Shown here: in pieces, positions 25,728-34,382 of the stretch
How positions within the stretch are numbered: position 1 is the stretch's first letter
Layout of the letters: each line of letters begins with the position of its first letter
Assembly: GCF_902150045.1 (NCBI RefSeq)
Contig: NZ_CABFVU010000005.1
Coordinates: 418,197-482,196 of the forward strand
Length of the DNA: 64,000 nt
Source: Chitinophaga polysaccharea
GTDB lineage: Bacteria; Bacteroidota; Bacteroidia; Chitinophagales; Chitinophagaceae
Reading direction: 5' to 3'
Position numbers and translations under genes: made by a program
The notes under the pieces: model-generated
Databases searched by the model: none
Seen by the model: only the letters and a program-made list of their open reading frames with translations
What the model was told of the DNA's origin: nothing

Positions 25728-26501
25728 ATGAAAACAAATGGTCACCAGATAGATATGAATGAAACCGTGATCAGTATCCGGAACCTCTATAAGTCTTTTG
25801 GAGAAAAACATGTATTACAGGGCATCGACCTGGATCTTCACAAAGGGGAGAACGTAGTGGTACTGGGCCGTTCGGGTACGGGTAAATCGGTGCTGATAAA
25901 AATTATCATAGGACTGCTGAAGCCGGATGCCGGCACCGTAAACGTACTGGGGGAAGAGGTAGACCAGCTCAAAGATGCCGCCCTGCGCGCGCTGCGGCTC
26001 AAAGTAGGTTTCTCTTTCCAGAGCAGCGCGCTGTATGATAGTATGACGGTGGGAGAAAACCTCGCCTTCCCCCTGAAACGCAACAACCGGGAAATGACAA
26101 AAGACCAGATCCGTAAAACGATCGATATTGTACTGGACGCTATCGGGCTACCGGAAACCATTAACCAGATGCCCTCCGAATTATCCGGCGGCCAGAAGAA
26201 AAGAATAGGCATCGGGCGCACCCTCATCCTGCGACCGGAAATTATGCTGTACGATGAGCCCACTGCAGGTTTGGACCCTATCACCAGTATGGAGCTGAAT
26301 AAACTGATTGTGGCCGTACAGGAAAGGTTCAATACCAGCTCCATCATTATTACCCACGATCTTACCTGCGCCAAAGAGGTGGGCGACAGGATAGCGGTAA
26401 TGGATGAAGGAAAGTTTATCCGCCATGGAAGCTTTGAAGAAGTATTCAGTGAGAAGGATGGACTTATTAAAAGTTTTTACGACTATAATTTTATACAGTA
26501 A
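25728..26501 (+). CDS. mlaF: MlaF-type ABC transporter ATPase
   Basis: The 257-residue product has Walker A GRSGTGKS (residues 47-54), signature LSGGQKKRIGIGR (from 152), Walker B with Asp176/Glu177 (MLYDEPTAGLD) and the H-loop THD. All are intact. It energises lipid transport through the MlaE permease. It starts 2 bp after mlaE and ends 3 bp before the MCE gene, so the three are one transcription unit. An internal ATG at codon 10 is a possible alternative start. Confidence 0.93.
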   Translation: MKTNGHQIDMNETVISIRNLYKSFGEKHVLQGIDLDLHKGENVVVLGRSGTGKSVLIKIIIGLLKPDAGTVNVLGEEVDQLKDAALRALRLKVGFSFQSSALYDSMTVGENLAFPLKRNNREMTKDQIRKTIDIVLDAIGLPETINQMPSELSGGQKKRIGIGRTLILRPEIMLYDEPTAGLDPITSMELNKLIVAVQERFNTSSIIITHDLTCAKEVGDRIAVMDEGKFIRHGSFEEVFSEKDGLIKSFYDYNFIQ

Positions 26502-26504
26502 GTT

Positions 26505-27533
26505 ATGGAAGCAGGAAAAAAACGCGCCGTTATTGTAGGCATCTTTGTATTTGTAGGACTTGCCATCTTTGTTACCGCAGTGATGATGCTGGGCAAGCAA
26601 CAGAAACTATTCAGCAAGTCTATCCAGGTGAAGGCCTATTTTAAAGATGTGAACGGCTTGTCCGTAGGCCGGAATATCCTGTATTCCGGGGTGAAGATAG
26701 GTACCGTAAAGAAGATCAGTTTTGTGAGAACCAACCAGATCCTGGTGGTCATGAATATTGATGAAGCCTCGCAGGAATTTATCCATAAAGATGTGGAAGC
26801 CCGTATCAGCTCCGAAGGGCTGATGGGAAATAAGATAGTGATGCTTTCCGGCGGTACGCCCAACATGCCGGTGATCGAAGACGGCGATCAGCTGCATGTA
26901 GTGAGCGGTCTGAGCACCGAAGAGATCATGAGCACCCTCCAGGTGAACAATAAAAGCCTGGTGGAAATCACCAACAACCTGAAAACGATCACCAAAGGTA
27001 TCGTAGATGGAAAAGGCACCCTGGGCAGGTTACTCACGGAAGACACCATTTACAAAAACCTGAACACCACCATGGCCGGCCTCAACGATGCGGTAGTAAA
27101 TACCCGCCGGCTTACCGGGGCTTTGTCTTTATACGCATCCAAACTGCAAACCAAAGGGGTATTGTCCAACGACCTGGTAACAGACACCGTGGTATTTGCC
27201 CAACTTCGTACAGCCGTTGCCGAAATGAACAGCGCCGCCGCCAATGCCAATAAAACGGTGGAAGACCTGCGCTTTGCCAGCCAGGGCGTACGCGCTAATC
27301 TCGATGATCCCGAAGCGCCGGTAGGCATGCTCCTGAAAGATACCCTGCTGGCGGATGCCTTTAAGGAAACCATCTATAACCTGGAAAGCAGCACACAGAA
27401 ACTGGATACCAATATGCTGGCGCTGAGGAACAACTTCCTGTTCCGTGGCTACTTCCGTAAACAGGCCAAACGGGAAAAGAAAGCCCAGAAAGAAAAAGAA
27501 AAGGCTGAGCGCCAGGCCCAGCAACAGAAATAG
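26505..27533 (+). CDS. mlaD: MlaD-type MCE-domain lipid-binding protein
   Basis: The 342-residue product has one N-terminal membrane helix (about 8-28), an MCE domain (about 36-118; VKAYFKDVNGLSVGRNILYSGVKIGTV), a long helical stretch with threonine/asparagine heptads, and a lysine/glutamate-rich tail (KREKKAQKEKEKAERQ). It should form a hexameric ring feeding lipids to the MlaEF core from the periplasm. The extended tail is longer than in the enterobacterial protein. mlaB and mlaC homologues are not nearby. The stop is 1 bp from that of the convergent DUF1080 gene. Confidence 0.92.
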   Translation: MEAGKKRAVIVGIFVFVGLAIFVTAVMMLGKQQKLFSKSIQVKAYFKDVNGLSVGRNILYSGVKIGTVKKISFVRTNQILVVMNIDEASQEFIHKDVEARISSEGLMGNKIVMLSGGTPNMPVIEDGDQLHVVSGLSTEEIMSTLQVNNKSLVEITNNLKTITKGIVDGKGTLGRLLTEDTIYKNLNTTMAGLNDAVVNTRRLTGALSLYASKLQTKGVLSNDLVTDTVVFAQLRTAVAEMNSAAANANKTVEDLRFASQGVRANLDDPEAPVGMLLKDTLLADAFKETIYNLESSTQKLDTNMLALRNNFLFRGYFRKQAKREKKAQKEKEKAERQAQQQK

Positions 27534-27534
27534 A

Positions 27535-28239
27535 TCAGCGTCCCTTTTCAGAGAAAGCGGTAATAGGGGTAAGGGCTACCTTACGGAACTCCACTTCGGA
27601 GCCTTCTGCCTGCAGCGCAATTTGTCCTTTACCCGCAGTAGCGTTGGTGCCATAGTTTACCAGGTCGCCGTTCTCCCATACTTTAATGGCGTTACCCACG
27701 CATTCAATGATCATGGTGTTCCATTGTTTCAGCGGCTTCTCGGAATTGTCGGTAAGATTAATAATGCGGCGTTGCTTGCCGTCTACCGCGCCCCATTCGC
27801 TTTTAGGCCCCCTTCGTTTTTCCATATCCGGTACGGTAATATCTTCCCCAATGCACCAGAAGTCGCCGGCATCATTATGCTGCAGCTGTACCTCAATAGA
27901 TTTCGGGAACATACCATATAACACCCGCGGGGTGGAAGCGAACACCAGTACGCCGCAGTTGCCCGGTTTACCGGGGAAACGGTATTGTACTTCCAGGCGG
28001 AAGTTTTCGTAACTGTTGTCTGTAATAATATGCCCCTGCGGATTGGCCAGGCTTACAAAAACGCCGTCCCTTATAATGAACGGGCTTTTCACATTGGGGT
28101 CTTTATCCATGGCGGGAACATCAATATGCCATCCGCTCAGGTCTTTAAAGTTGAACAGGCTGCGCGTTTGTGCGTTTACGTTGGTAAAGGCGGCCAGCAG
28201 GGCGGCAGCGGTAAGGGAATGGAAAAGGTATTTCTTCAT
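27535..28239 (-). CDS. Secreted DUF1080 (3-keto-disaccharide hydrolase-like) protein
   Basis: The 234-residue product has a signal peptide (cut after FTNVNAQT) and a concanavalin-like DUF1080 domain: LFNFKDLSGWHID, VSLANPQGHIITDNSYENFRLEVQYRF, and the GCVLVFAS-type strand seen here as GNCGVLVFAS. Several DUF1080 members act on 3-keto-sugars in carbohydrate metabolism, so a role in finishing the glycan breakdown of PUL 1 is plausible. It is the last gene of the PUL 1 strand, 99 bp after the lipoprotein gene. It may have its own promoter or be read through. Confidence 0.87.
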   Translation of the reverse strand: MKKYLFHSLTAAALLAAFTNVNAQTRSLFNFKDLSGWHIDVPAMDKDPNVKSPFIIRDGVFVSLANPQGHIITDNSYENFRLEVQYRFPGKPGNCGVLVFASTPRVLYGMFPKSIEVQLQHNDAGDFWCIGEDITVPDMEKRRGPKSEWGAVDGKQRRIINLTDNSEKPLKQWNTMIIECVGNAIKVWENGDLVNYGTNATAGKGQIALQAEGSEVEFRKVALTPITAFSEKGR

Positions 28240-28331
28240 AAAGGAAATTTATCAGGATCTTCAAAAGATAAATATATGAATTCATTTCCACGGGCTCCCC
28301 GCTAAAATGATATCCTGTTCTTTTTAATGGT

Positions 28332-28356
28332 AGCCTGTTCATTGATCGAACAGGCT
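28332..28356. terminator. Hairpin spanning the lipoprotein stop codon
   Basis: AGCCTGTTC (28332-28340) and GAACAGGCT (28348-28356) form a perfect 9-bp stem; the stop codon of the minus-strand lipoprotein gene lies in the loop and stem. A TTTTT run follows on the plus strand only. On the coding strand it may slow ribosomes or mark the mRNA end between the lipoprotein and DUF1080 genes. Confidence 0.5.
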
Positions 28357-29382
28357 TTTTATCTGGTATATTTTAATATTGCTGGCTTGTAGTACTTTCT
28401 GCACGCCCTGGTCGAAGTTAAGCAGGAAACCCGCTGATACCTGCTGGTCAGCGGGATTGGTGAACGGCAGCGATAATATGCCGTTGTTATATTCCGTTGT
28501 GATCAGTTTGCTGGCAATGGCGGAGGCAATCCCTGTATCATCCGGAAGGGTGGCGCCGGCGGCCACGGCTACATATGTGTCACGGTCCGGGATTACAGTG
28601 GCCATAGATACGTCTATCTGGTACTTCCCTTTGGGCAGCATAAAGGTCTGGAAGATCTTCCCGTTGATGATGGGATTATCACTGCTGCTCCAGCGTTCAA
28701 TACCAAATTTACCCACGTTGTTATCAAAACCGGCGCCGGTGGCCCTGGAACTGGTCACCGCTGTATTGGCTGTCCAGTCGGCCAAGTTCACAAACCGCCC
28801 TGAAGCGCCGGGCACGGGGCCGAAGTTTGCATTTTTAAAGTAACTGGCGGTGACCTCTGTTTTTAACGACCCGAAATCATTCATATCCATCAGCAGGTAT
28901 ACGGAATCAGATTGGGTGTTCAATTTATAGGCGCTAACGCCGGTGAGCCTGATCTTGGCAGCTAGTTTTTTACCGGGATGTGTATCTATGGCTGCTTTTG
29001 TGACATTGAAATAGAAAGGCGTATTCCTGGCGCCTTCAGGAATAGTGATGGCGCCGTTCATTTGTTTACCATCTGCCGTTGTGCTGATAAAGCATTCGCC
29101 TTCGGCAAATGGTTCGTATCCATCGGGCATATCGCTGGAGCTGAGCGTTACGGTGGCATTGAATGTTTCATTTCCCCTGTAGGCGGCATAACTGATGCCC
29201 AGGGTTTTTCTCACCAACAGGTTGGTTTTGTCGATGCTGAGGTCTTCCGGTTTCAGGCTTACACTTCCCTGGCCTGTTTGTACCAGGCTAACCGATGGTT
29301 CCCTGGCTTTGATATCCTTCAGCGTATCCACTTTGCAGGCGGCAAGCGATAAGAGCAATAAGGCAAAAGGCATGTTTTTCAT
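28339..29382 (-). CDS. Surface lipoprotein with DUF1735-like and DUF5013-like domains (PUL 1)
   Basis: The 347-residue product has a lipoprotein signal (MKNMPFALLLLSLAACKVD, lipid on Cys16). A DUF1735-type immunoglobulin-like domain (about 30-145) and a C-terminal lectin-like region (about 180-345; NGKIFQTFMLPKGKYQ, VAVAAGATLPDD) follow. Such proteins follow SusD in many PULs and are thought to bind glycan at the surface; direct function is unproven. The C-terminal region is clearly related to that of the PUL 2 lipoprotein at 45257-46444. Confidence 0.85.
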   Translation of the reverse strand: MKNMPFALLLLSLAACKVDTLKDIKAREPSVSLVQTGQGSVSLKPEDLSIDKTNLLVRKTLGISYAAYRGNETFNATVTLSSSDMPDGYEPFAEGECFISTTADGKQMNGAITIPEGARNTPFYFNVTKAAIDTHPGKKLAAKIRLTGVSAYKLNTQSDSVYLLMDMNDFGSLKTEVTASYFKNANFGPVPGASGRFVNLADWTANTAVTSSRATGAGFDNNVGKFGIERWSSSDNPIINGKIFQTFMLPKGKYQIDVSMATVIPDRDTYVAVAAGATLPDDTGIASAIASKLITTEYNNGILSLPFTNPADQQVSAGFLLNFDQGVQKVLQASNIKIYQIKSLFDQ

Positions 29383-29412
29383 GATGTAAGTTTTTGGGTG
29401 AATAAGTAAAAA

Positions 29413-31218
29413 TTACCAGCCGGGGTTTTGTACACAGGCCCTGTTGCGTACTATTTCGCTTTGCGGGATGGGCCACAGGTAATAGCTTTTTTTAAATACT
29501 CTTTTTTCGATCAGGGTACGTTTATAGAATGCAGGATCTGCCAGGTTTTTACCGGCGTCTACATTCATGCCGGTGAGTGGTGCGGCGTCTGTTTGTTCTG
29601 CTATTTTCCAACGACGGGTATCCCAGGCCCTGAAGTTTTCAAAGGCCAGCTCCACGCGGCGCTCATCCCTGATGGCGGTGCGCAGCGCTTCTCTGGAGGC
29701 TTTCTTTGCCGCTTCCAGTGCAGGCAGGCCGGCCCTTTCCCTGATAAGGTCAATATAATGCGCGGCTTCTTCGCGGCTGCTCTGGTCGTTCATGGATTCA
29801 TTGAGCGCTTCTGCATAGTTGAGATAAATTTCAGCAAGACGCATCATCACCAACGAACGGAGCGCCCCGGTCCATTCCACGAGATTGGAATTAGGGCTGA
29901 TATTTTTGCAGCAGAGATAGCCGGTAGCAGAATGATCGTGCGATGCCTGCTTACCGCAGTTGCCGGTGAAATATAGTTGCACTGTTTGCACAGGTTTACC
30001 GTTTTCCTTGTAGATCCAGTCGGCCCCGTTATACATCACGGCGGCATAAAAGCGTGGTTCCCTGTTCACATACATGTTAAAGATCCCTGCTTTGGTATAT
30101 TTTCCCGGCGCCGCGGCAAATCCTGTTTCGCTGTAGCCGGATCCTGCTTCACTGATCTTTTTACCATTGATCATAAAGAAGGCATCTATCATTTGCTGGG
30201 AAATACCTACGCCGTTCCATCCATTCACAAAGCGGGGCGCACAGTGTCTTTCCCATCCGTCGGCAGCATTGCTGGAAGCCATTTGCGGGCGGCAGTAAAT
30301 TACTTCCTGGTTCCATCTGTCCAGTAATACATCACGTACGGAAATGAAAGGATCAAATGTATTGGTGCCAGGTGCTACCTTTTTATAAAGTCCTGCCGGC
30401 ATCAGGTCTATGAGCGCCTTGGCGGCAGCCGCGGCTTTTTTCCATTTGGTTTCATCATAGGTGGTGCTCACCAGTTGTTTGCCATCGGCGTTTTTAAACC
30501 CGGCGTAGTCTGCATTGCCGTTCCAGAGCGGGCTGGCGGCCAGCAGCAGGGCGCGCGATTTGAAGCCCATCACCGTGCGTTTGTCGATACGGCCCTTGTC
30601 TTTGTCGTTCACAAATGTTTCCGGGAGGTCGGGGCTTTGCAGTACAGCATCCAGTTCACTCACTATGTAGTTAATGCATTCATCAAATGAATTACGCGGG
30701 ATCTGTAGTTCTGCATTGGTGGCGTTTACATCAATGGTGGCTTCGGGCAGAATGATCACCGGCCCGTACTGGCGAACCAGGTAGAAATAGTAAATGGCTC
30801 TCAGCGCCCTGGCTTCCTGTTTCCAGCTATTGCGGATCTCGATGCTGAGAGTGGGATCATTATTCTTATCAATGTTATTAATAAATACGGAAGCGGAGCG
30901 GATGCCCTGGTAAAAAGGTTTCCATTTATCATAGTAGCCACTGCTTACATTCCAGTTACCGATATTCATCTGGCCTGCCCAGGCAGCATCCCATATAAAA
31001 TCGCCTTCATCGCAGATGCCCAGCAGGTTGTAATTATTCTGCATTTTTGCTTCATCGGGAATAAAGGAATAGATACTGCCCAGGTAGGCCTGCGACTGCG
31101 GGCGCGATGCCCATACATCGTCCATCGTAAGCATATCGTCGGGTTGTTTGTCGAGGTATTTACTGCAGGATGTTAACACCAGCAGGCATACTGCAATACT
31201 TATATTTCTTATTGGCAT
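29413..31218 (-). CDS. susD: SusD/RagB family glycan-binding lipoprotein (PUL 1)
   Basis: The 601-residue product has a lipobox LVLTSCSKYLDKQP (lipidated Cys), an N-terminal helical SusD_RagB region, TPR-like helices and a C-terminal SusD domain ending YYLWPIPQSEIVRNR. It sits 16 bp downstream of its SusC partner and should act as the lid over the transporter, holding oligosaccharide at the cell surface. Confidence 0.95.
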   Translation of the reverse strand: MPIRNISIAVCLLVLTSCSKYLDKQPDDMLTMDDVWASRPQSQAYLGSIYSFIPDEAKMQNNYNLLGICDEGDFIWDAAWAGQMNIGNWNVSSGYYDKWKPFYQGIRSASVFINNIDKNNDPTLSIEIRNSWKQEARALRAIYYFYLVRQYGPVIILPEATIDVNATNAELQIPRNSFDECINYIVSELDAVLQSPDLPETFVNDKDKGRIDKRTVMGFKSRALLLAASPLWNGNADYAGFKNADGKQLVSTTYDETKWKKAAAAAKALIDLMPAGLYKKVAPGTNTFDPFISVRDVLLDRWNQEVIYCRPQMASSNAADGWERHCAPRFVNGWNGVGISQQMIDAFFMINGKKISEAGSGYSETGFAAAPGKYTKAGIFNMYVNREPRFYAAVMYNGADWIYKENGKPVQTVQLYFTGNCGKQASHDHSATGYLCCKNISPNSNLVEWTGALRSLVMMRLAEIYLNYAEALNESMNDQSSREEAAHYIDLIRERAGLPALEAAKKASREALRTAIRDERRVELAFENFRAWDTRRWKIAEQTDAAPLTGMNVDAGKNLADPAFYKRTLIEKRVFKKSYYLWPIPQSEIVRNRACVQNPGW

Positions 31219-31234
31219 GATCCTGTTTTTTTAG

Positions 31235-34200
31235 TTAGAAGTTGATATTGATACCGCCGTTAATAATGCGCTGAATAGGGTAGGCGCCGCCGTTGGCGCT
31301 GCCCAGCTCAGGGTCCCAGAAACGGAAACTGCTGAAGGTATAGAGGTTCAGTCCAGACATATACAGCCGGCAGGTGGAAATCTTCAGGCGCTCCAGCCAG
31401 GGCCTGGGAATGGTATAACCCAGTTCCGCTGTTTTTAGTCGCAGGTAATCCGCTTTACGCTGCCACCAGGTAGAGGCCTGGTAGTTGTTGGGATTGTCGC
31501 CTGCGCTCAGCCGCGGGAACAGTGCATGCTGATCAGGGTTTTCAGGCGTCCATCTGTTGGTGGCATACCAGGTTACATTGCCTTGTTCTTCTCCCCTGCG
31601 ATATGGGAAAAATCCATCGCCACCCAGCATAAAGTCCATATTGCCTGCGCCCTGGAAGAACACGGAAATATCAAATCCTTTCCAGTTAACGGAGGCTCCG
31701 AAGCCATACACCATTTCAGGCGTGGACGGGTTGCCGATAGCCACCCGGTCGTAGGTATTGATAACGCCATCGCCGTTCACATCGCGGTACTTGATATCGC
31801 CGGGGCGTACGGTACCAAAGGTTTGTTCCGGGGAGCTTTTGATATCATCTTCAGAAGTAAATAATCCTTCCGCCAGCAGTCCGAATGGCTGTCCCAGTCT
31901 TTTGCCCTTGGCATTCTGGTAGGTATACAGCTCATCAGGCGCGTCGTTATTGAGCAGGTTGTTGCGCGCAAAGGTGTAGTTGCCGCGCAGCGATACATTT
32001 ACTTCTCCAAAGCGGTGGCTGTATTCCAGAGTAGCTTCCATACCGGCATTTTTGAATTCGCCTATATTACCCCAGGGATTGTTCTTTAATCCTATAATAG
32101 ATGGTAATGAATTACGTTGCTGGAAAATGCCTGTACGGTGACGGGCAAAATAATCCAGTTGTAAGTAGAAGCCGTTGAGAAAGCGTACTTCCACGCCCAT
32201 GTTTTTTTCTTTTTCTTTTTCCCAGGTAAGATTGGAGCCCCATTCATCTTCGCCTACGCTGCCCCAGTTGGTATTTACATCATAGCCCATTACATAGCCG
32301 CCATAGCCAGGCCCAACAGTGGTGAGATAGGCAAACCTTCTGCCGCCGATCTGGTCATTGCCTTTAATACCGTAAGAAGCGCGGAATTTCAGGTAGGTGA
32401 TCCATTTCTCCGGAACCAGCGCCTTAAAAAAGGGCTCTTCTGAAGCCATCCAGCCTGCAGCAAAGGAGGGAAATAAGCCGAAGCGATGACCTTTTGCAAA
32501 GTTTTCCGAACCATTATACCCGCCGTTTATTTCTGCATAATATTTTGAGCGATAGTTATAGGTAAGCCTGCTCACCAGTCCCATAAAACGGAAAGGGATG
32601 GCGTTGATAGCATTGGCAGCATCGGCATCCTGGTAGTCCTGCTGGTTATACAGTACCAGTGCGCCAACACGGTGGTCGCCAAACTGGCGGTCGTAGTTAA
32701 TATCTCCCTGGAAATAGATACGACGGTTGCCGCCGGCCGATTTCGTATAGCCAAGGCTGGTAGTACCGCTGTAAATTTTCTGCAGCACCAGTTTACCATC
32801 CGCATCGCGGCCGGGAGGCACTATGGTCCACTGGTCGCCGCCTTTAGTACGCTGGATCTGGTTATGTGAATAGGCATCGTACGCGAATTTAATGCCTCCT
32901 TTCAGCCCTTTGGTGATTGCTGCTGCATCGTATTTCAGGGCAATATCCGTTTGCAGGGTGTTGTTCCAGGCGTTGGTATAACCCCTGTCTTCCAGGTATT
33001 GCAATGGGTTGATGTTACCGCCGCCACCGCTGTTGAGATATATTTTTTTATCCGGATAAACAGGATCCGGTATAGCAGGCAGGTATTTGGCAGGTGTAGC
33101 CAATCCCATATAATACCATACCGCATCGGTGTTACCGTCACCGGGATAATTACTGAGTGTAAGATATCCGCCTAATCCAAGGCTCAGCTGCAGATCCTTG
33201 CGCAGGTCAAGATCGGTATTGGAACGGAAGTTAAACCGCTTCAGCTTTGTTTGCGAATCATATTTGGTAAGTGCATCGGTTGACCATGCGCCGGATTCAT
33301 CGTAGTAACTGCCGGCTACATAGTACTTCGCCTTTTCAGTACCACCGCTTACGTTCAGCGTGGCGCGCTGGCTGTTGGCAAAGTTTTTCATCATCAATCC
33401 CATCCAGTCTACATTGGGATAAAGCACAGGGTCTTCTCCTGAGCGGTATTTATTGATCACCTCTTCGGTGTAAGGCGTTACATAGTTTGGATTGGTAGCC
33501 AGGTTGGCTTCGTTGAGCAGTTCCAGGTAAGTAGGGGAGTCAACGTATTTCGGTTTGGAGGTAGCATTCTGCACGCCTTTTTCATACTTGAAATTGATGG
33601 AAGCTTTGGCTACGCTGCCCCTGCGGGTGGTAACAAGGATTACGCCGTTGGCGCCCCTGATACCGTAAACGGAAGTAGCGGAAGCATCTTTCAAAACTGA
33701 AAAGCTTTCAATGTCTTCCGGCTCTACGTTGTTCAGCGGTCTTTCCACACCATCTACCAGCACCAAAGGCTGGGAGCCTGCGCCAAAAGTACTGATACCC
33801 CTGATCCAGAACTGTGCATCATCTTTACCTGGTTCCCCACTGCGCTGCACGGAAATAATGCCTGCCACTTTTCCGGCGAGGGCATTGGCGAGCGACCGTG
33901 GCGCCGCGGTTTTCAGGTCTTTTACTTTTACGGTGGAAATAGCGCCTACTACGCTTTCCTTCTTTTGCACGCCATAGGCTACCACCTGTACTTCGTTGAT
34001 CGAAGCCACATCGGGCTCCAATGAAATACTGATATGCGTTTGCCCGTTGATAACGGCTACTTCCTGCGGTTTGTAACCAATGCTGGAGAAAAGGAGAGCG
34101 CTGGTATTGCGCGGCGCCTTCAGCGCATATTTGCCTTTTTCGTTAGTAGTAACACCGATGCCCGTGCCAGGCACTTTTACGGATACGCCTGGCAACGGCG

Positions 34201-34354
34201 TATCATCGTTTTTATCGGTCACTGTTCCGGTAATCACCGTATCTTTTGCCTGCTGAAGCATGGCCGGTGCTGCCTTTACAAAAAATGTTGCAAGGCACAA
34301 CATGGTAAATATAAAGGCGGTAGCCCACGAGGAGCGGATTCCTGCGTTTTTCAT
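31235..34354 (-). CDS. susC: SusC/RagA TonB-linked outer-membrane transporter (PUL 1)
   Basis: The 1039-residue product has a signal peptide (cut near FVKAAPA). A carboxypeptidase-regulatory-like beta-sandwich (ITGTVTDKNDDTPLPGVSVKVPGTG), a TonB box region, a plug with the SusC signature DIESFSVLKDASATSVYGIRGANGVILVTT, and a large barrel follow. It imports glycan fragments powered by TonB. It lacks an STN domain, in agreement with control by the hybrid regulator rather than by an ECF sigma. Confidence 0.95.
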   Translation of the reverse strand: MKNAGIRSSWATAFIFTMLCLATFFVKAAPAMLQQAKDTVITGTVTDKNDDTPLPGVSVKVPGTGIGVTTNEKGKYALKAPRNTSALLFSSIGYKPQEVAVINGQTHISISLEPDVASINEVQVVAYGVQKKESVVGAISTVKVKDLKTAAPRSLANALAGKVAGIISVQRSGEPGKDDAQFWIRGISTFGAGSQPLVLVDGVERPLNNVEPEDIESFSVLKDASATSVYGIRGANGVILVTTRRGSVAKASINFKYEKGVQNATSKPKYVDSPTYLELLNEANLATNPNYVTPYTEEVINKYRSGEDPVLYPNVDWMGLMMKNFANSQRATLNVSGGTEKAKYYVAGSYYDESGAWSTDALTKYDSQTKLKRFNFRSNTDLDLRKDLQLSLGLGGYLTLSNYPGDGNTDAVWYYMGLATPAKYLPAIPDPVYPDKKIYLNSGGGGNINPLQYLEDRGYTNAWNNTLQTDIALKYDAAAITKGLKGGIKFAYDAYSHNQIQRTKGGDQWTIVPPGRDADGKLVLQKIYSGTTSLGYTKSAGGNRRIYFQGDINYDRQFGDHRVGALVLYNQQDYQDADAANAINAIPFRFMGLVSRLTYNYRSKYYAEINGGYNGSENFAKGHRFGLFPSFAAGWMASEEPFFKALVPEKWITYLKFRASYGIKGNDQIGGRRFAYLTTVGPGYGGYVMGYDVNTNWGSVGEDEWGSNLTWEKEKEKNMGVEVRFLNGFYLQLDYFARHRTGIFQQRNSLPSIIGLKNNPWGNIGEFKNAGMEATLEYSHRFGEVNVSLRGNYTFARNNLLNNDAPDELYTYQNAKGKRLGQPFGLLAEGLFTSEDDIKSSPEQTFGTVRPGDIKYRDVNGDGVINTYDRVAIGNPSTPEMVYGFGASVNWKGFDISVFFQGAGNMDFMLGGDGFFPYRRGEEQGNVTWYATNRWTPENPDQHALFPRLSAGDNPNNYQASTWWQRKADYLRLKTAELGYTIPRPWLERLKISTCRLYMSGLNLYTFSSFRFWDPELGSANGGAYPIQRIINGGININF

Positions 34355-34382
34355 AACGTTAAATATTTAGGCGGTGGAATAG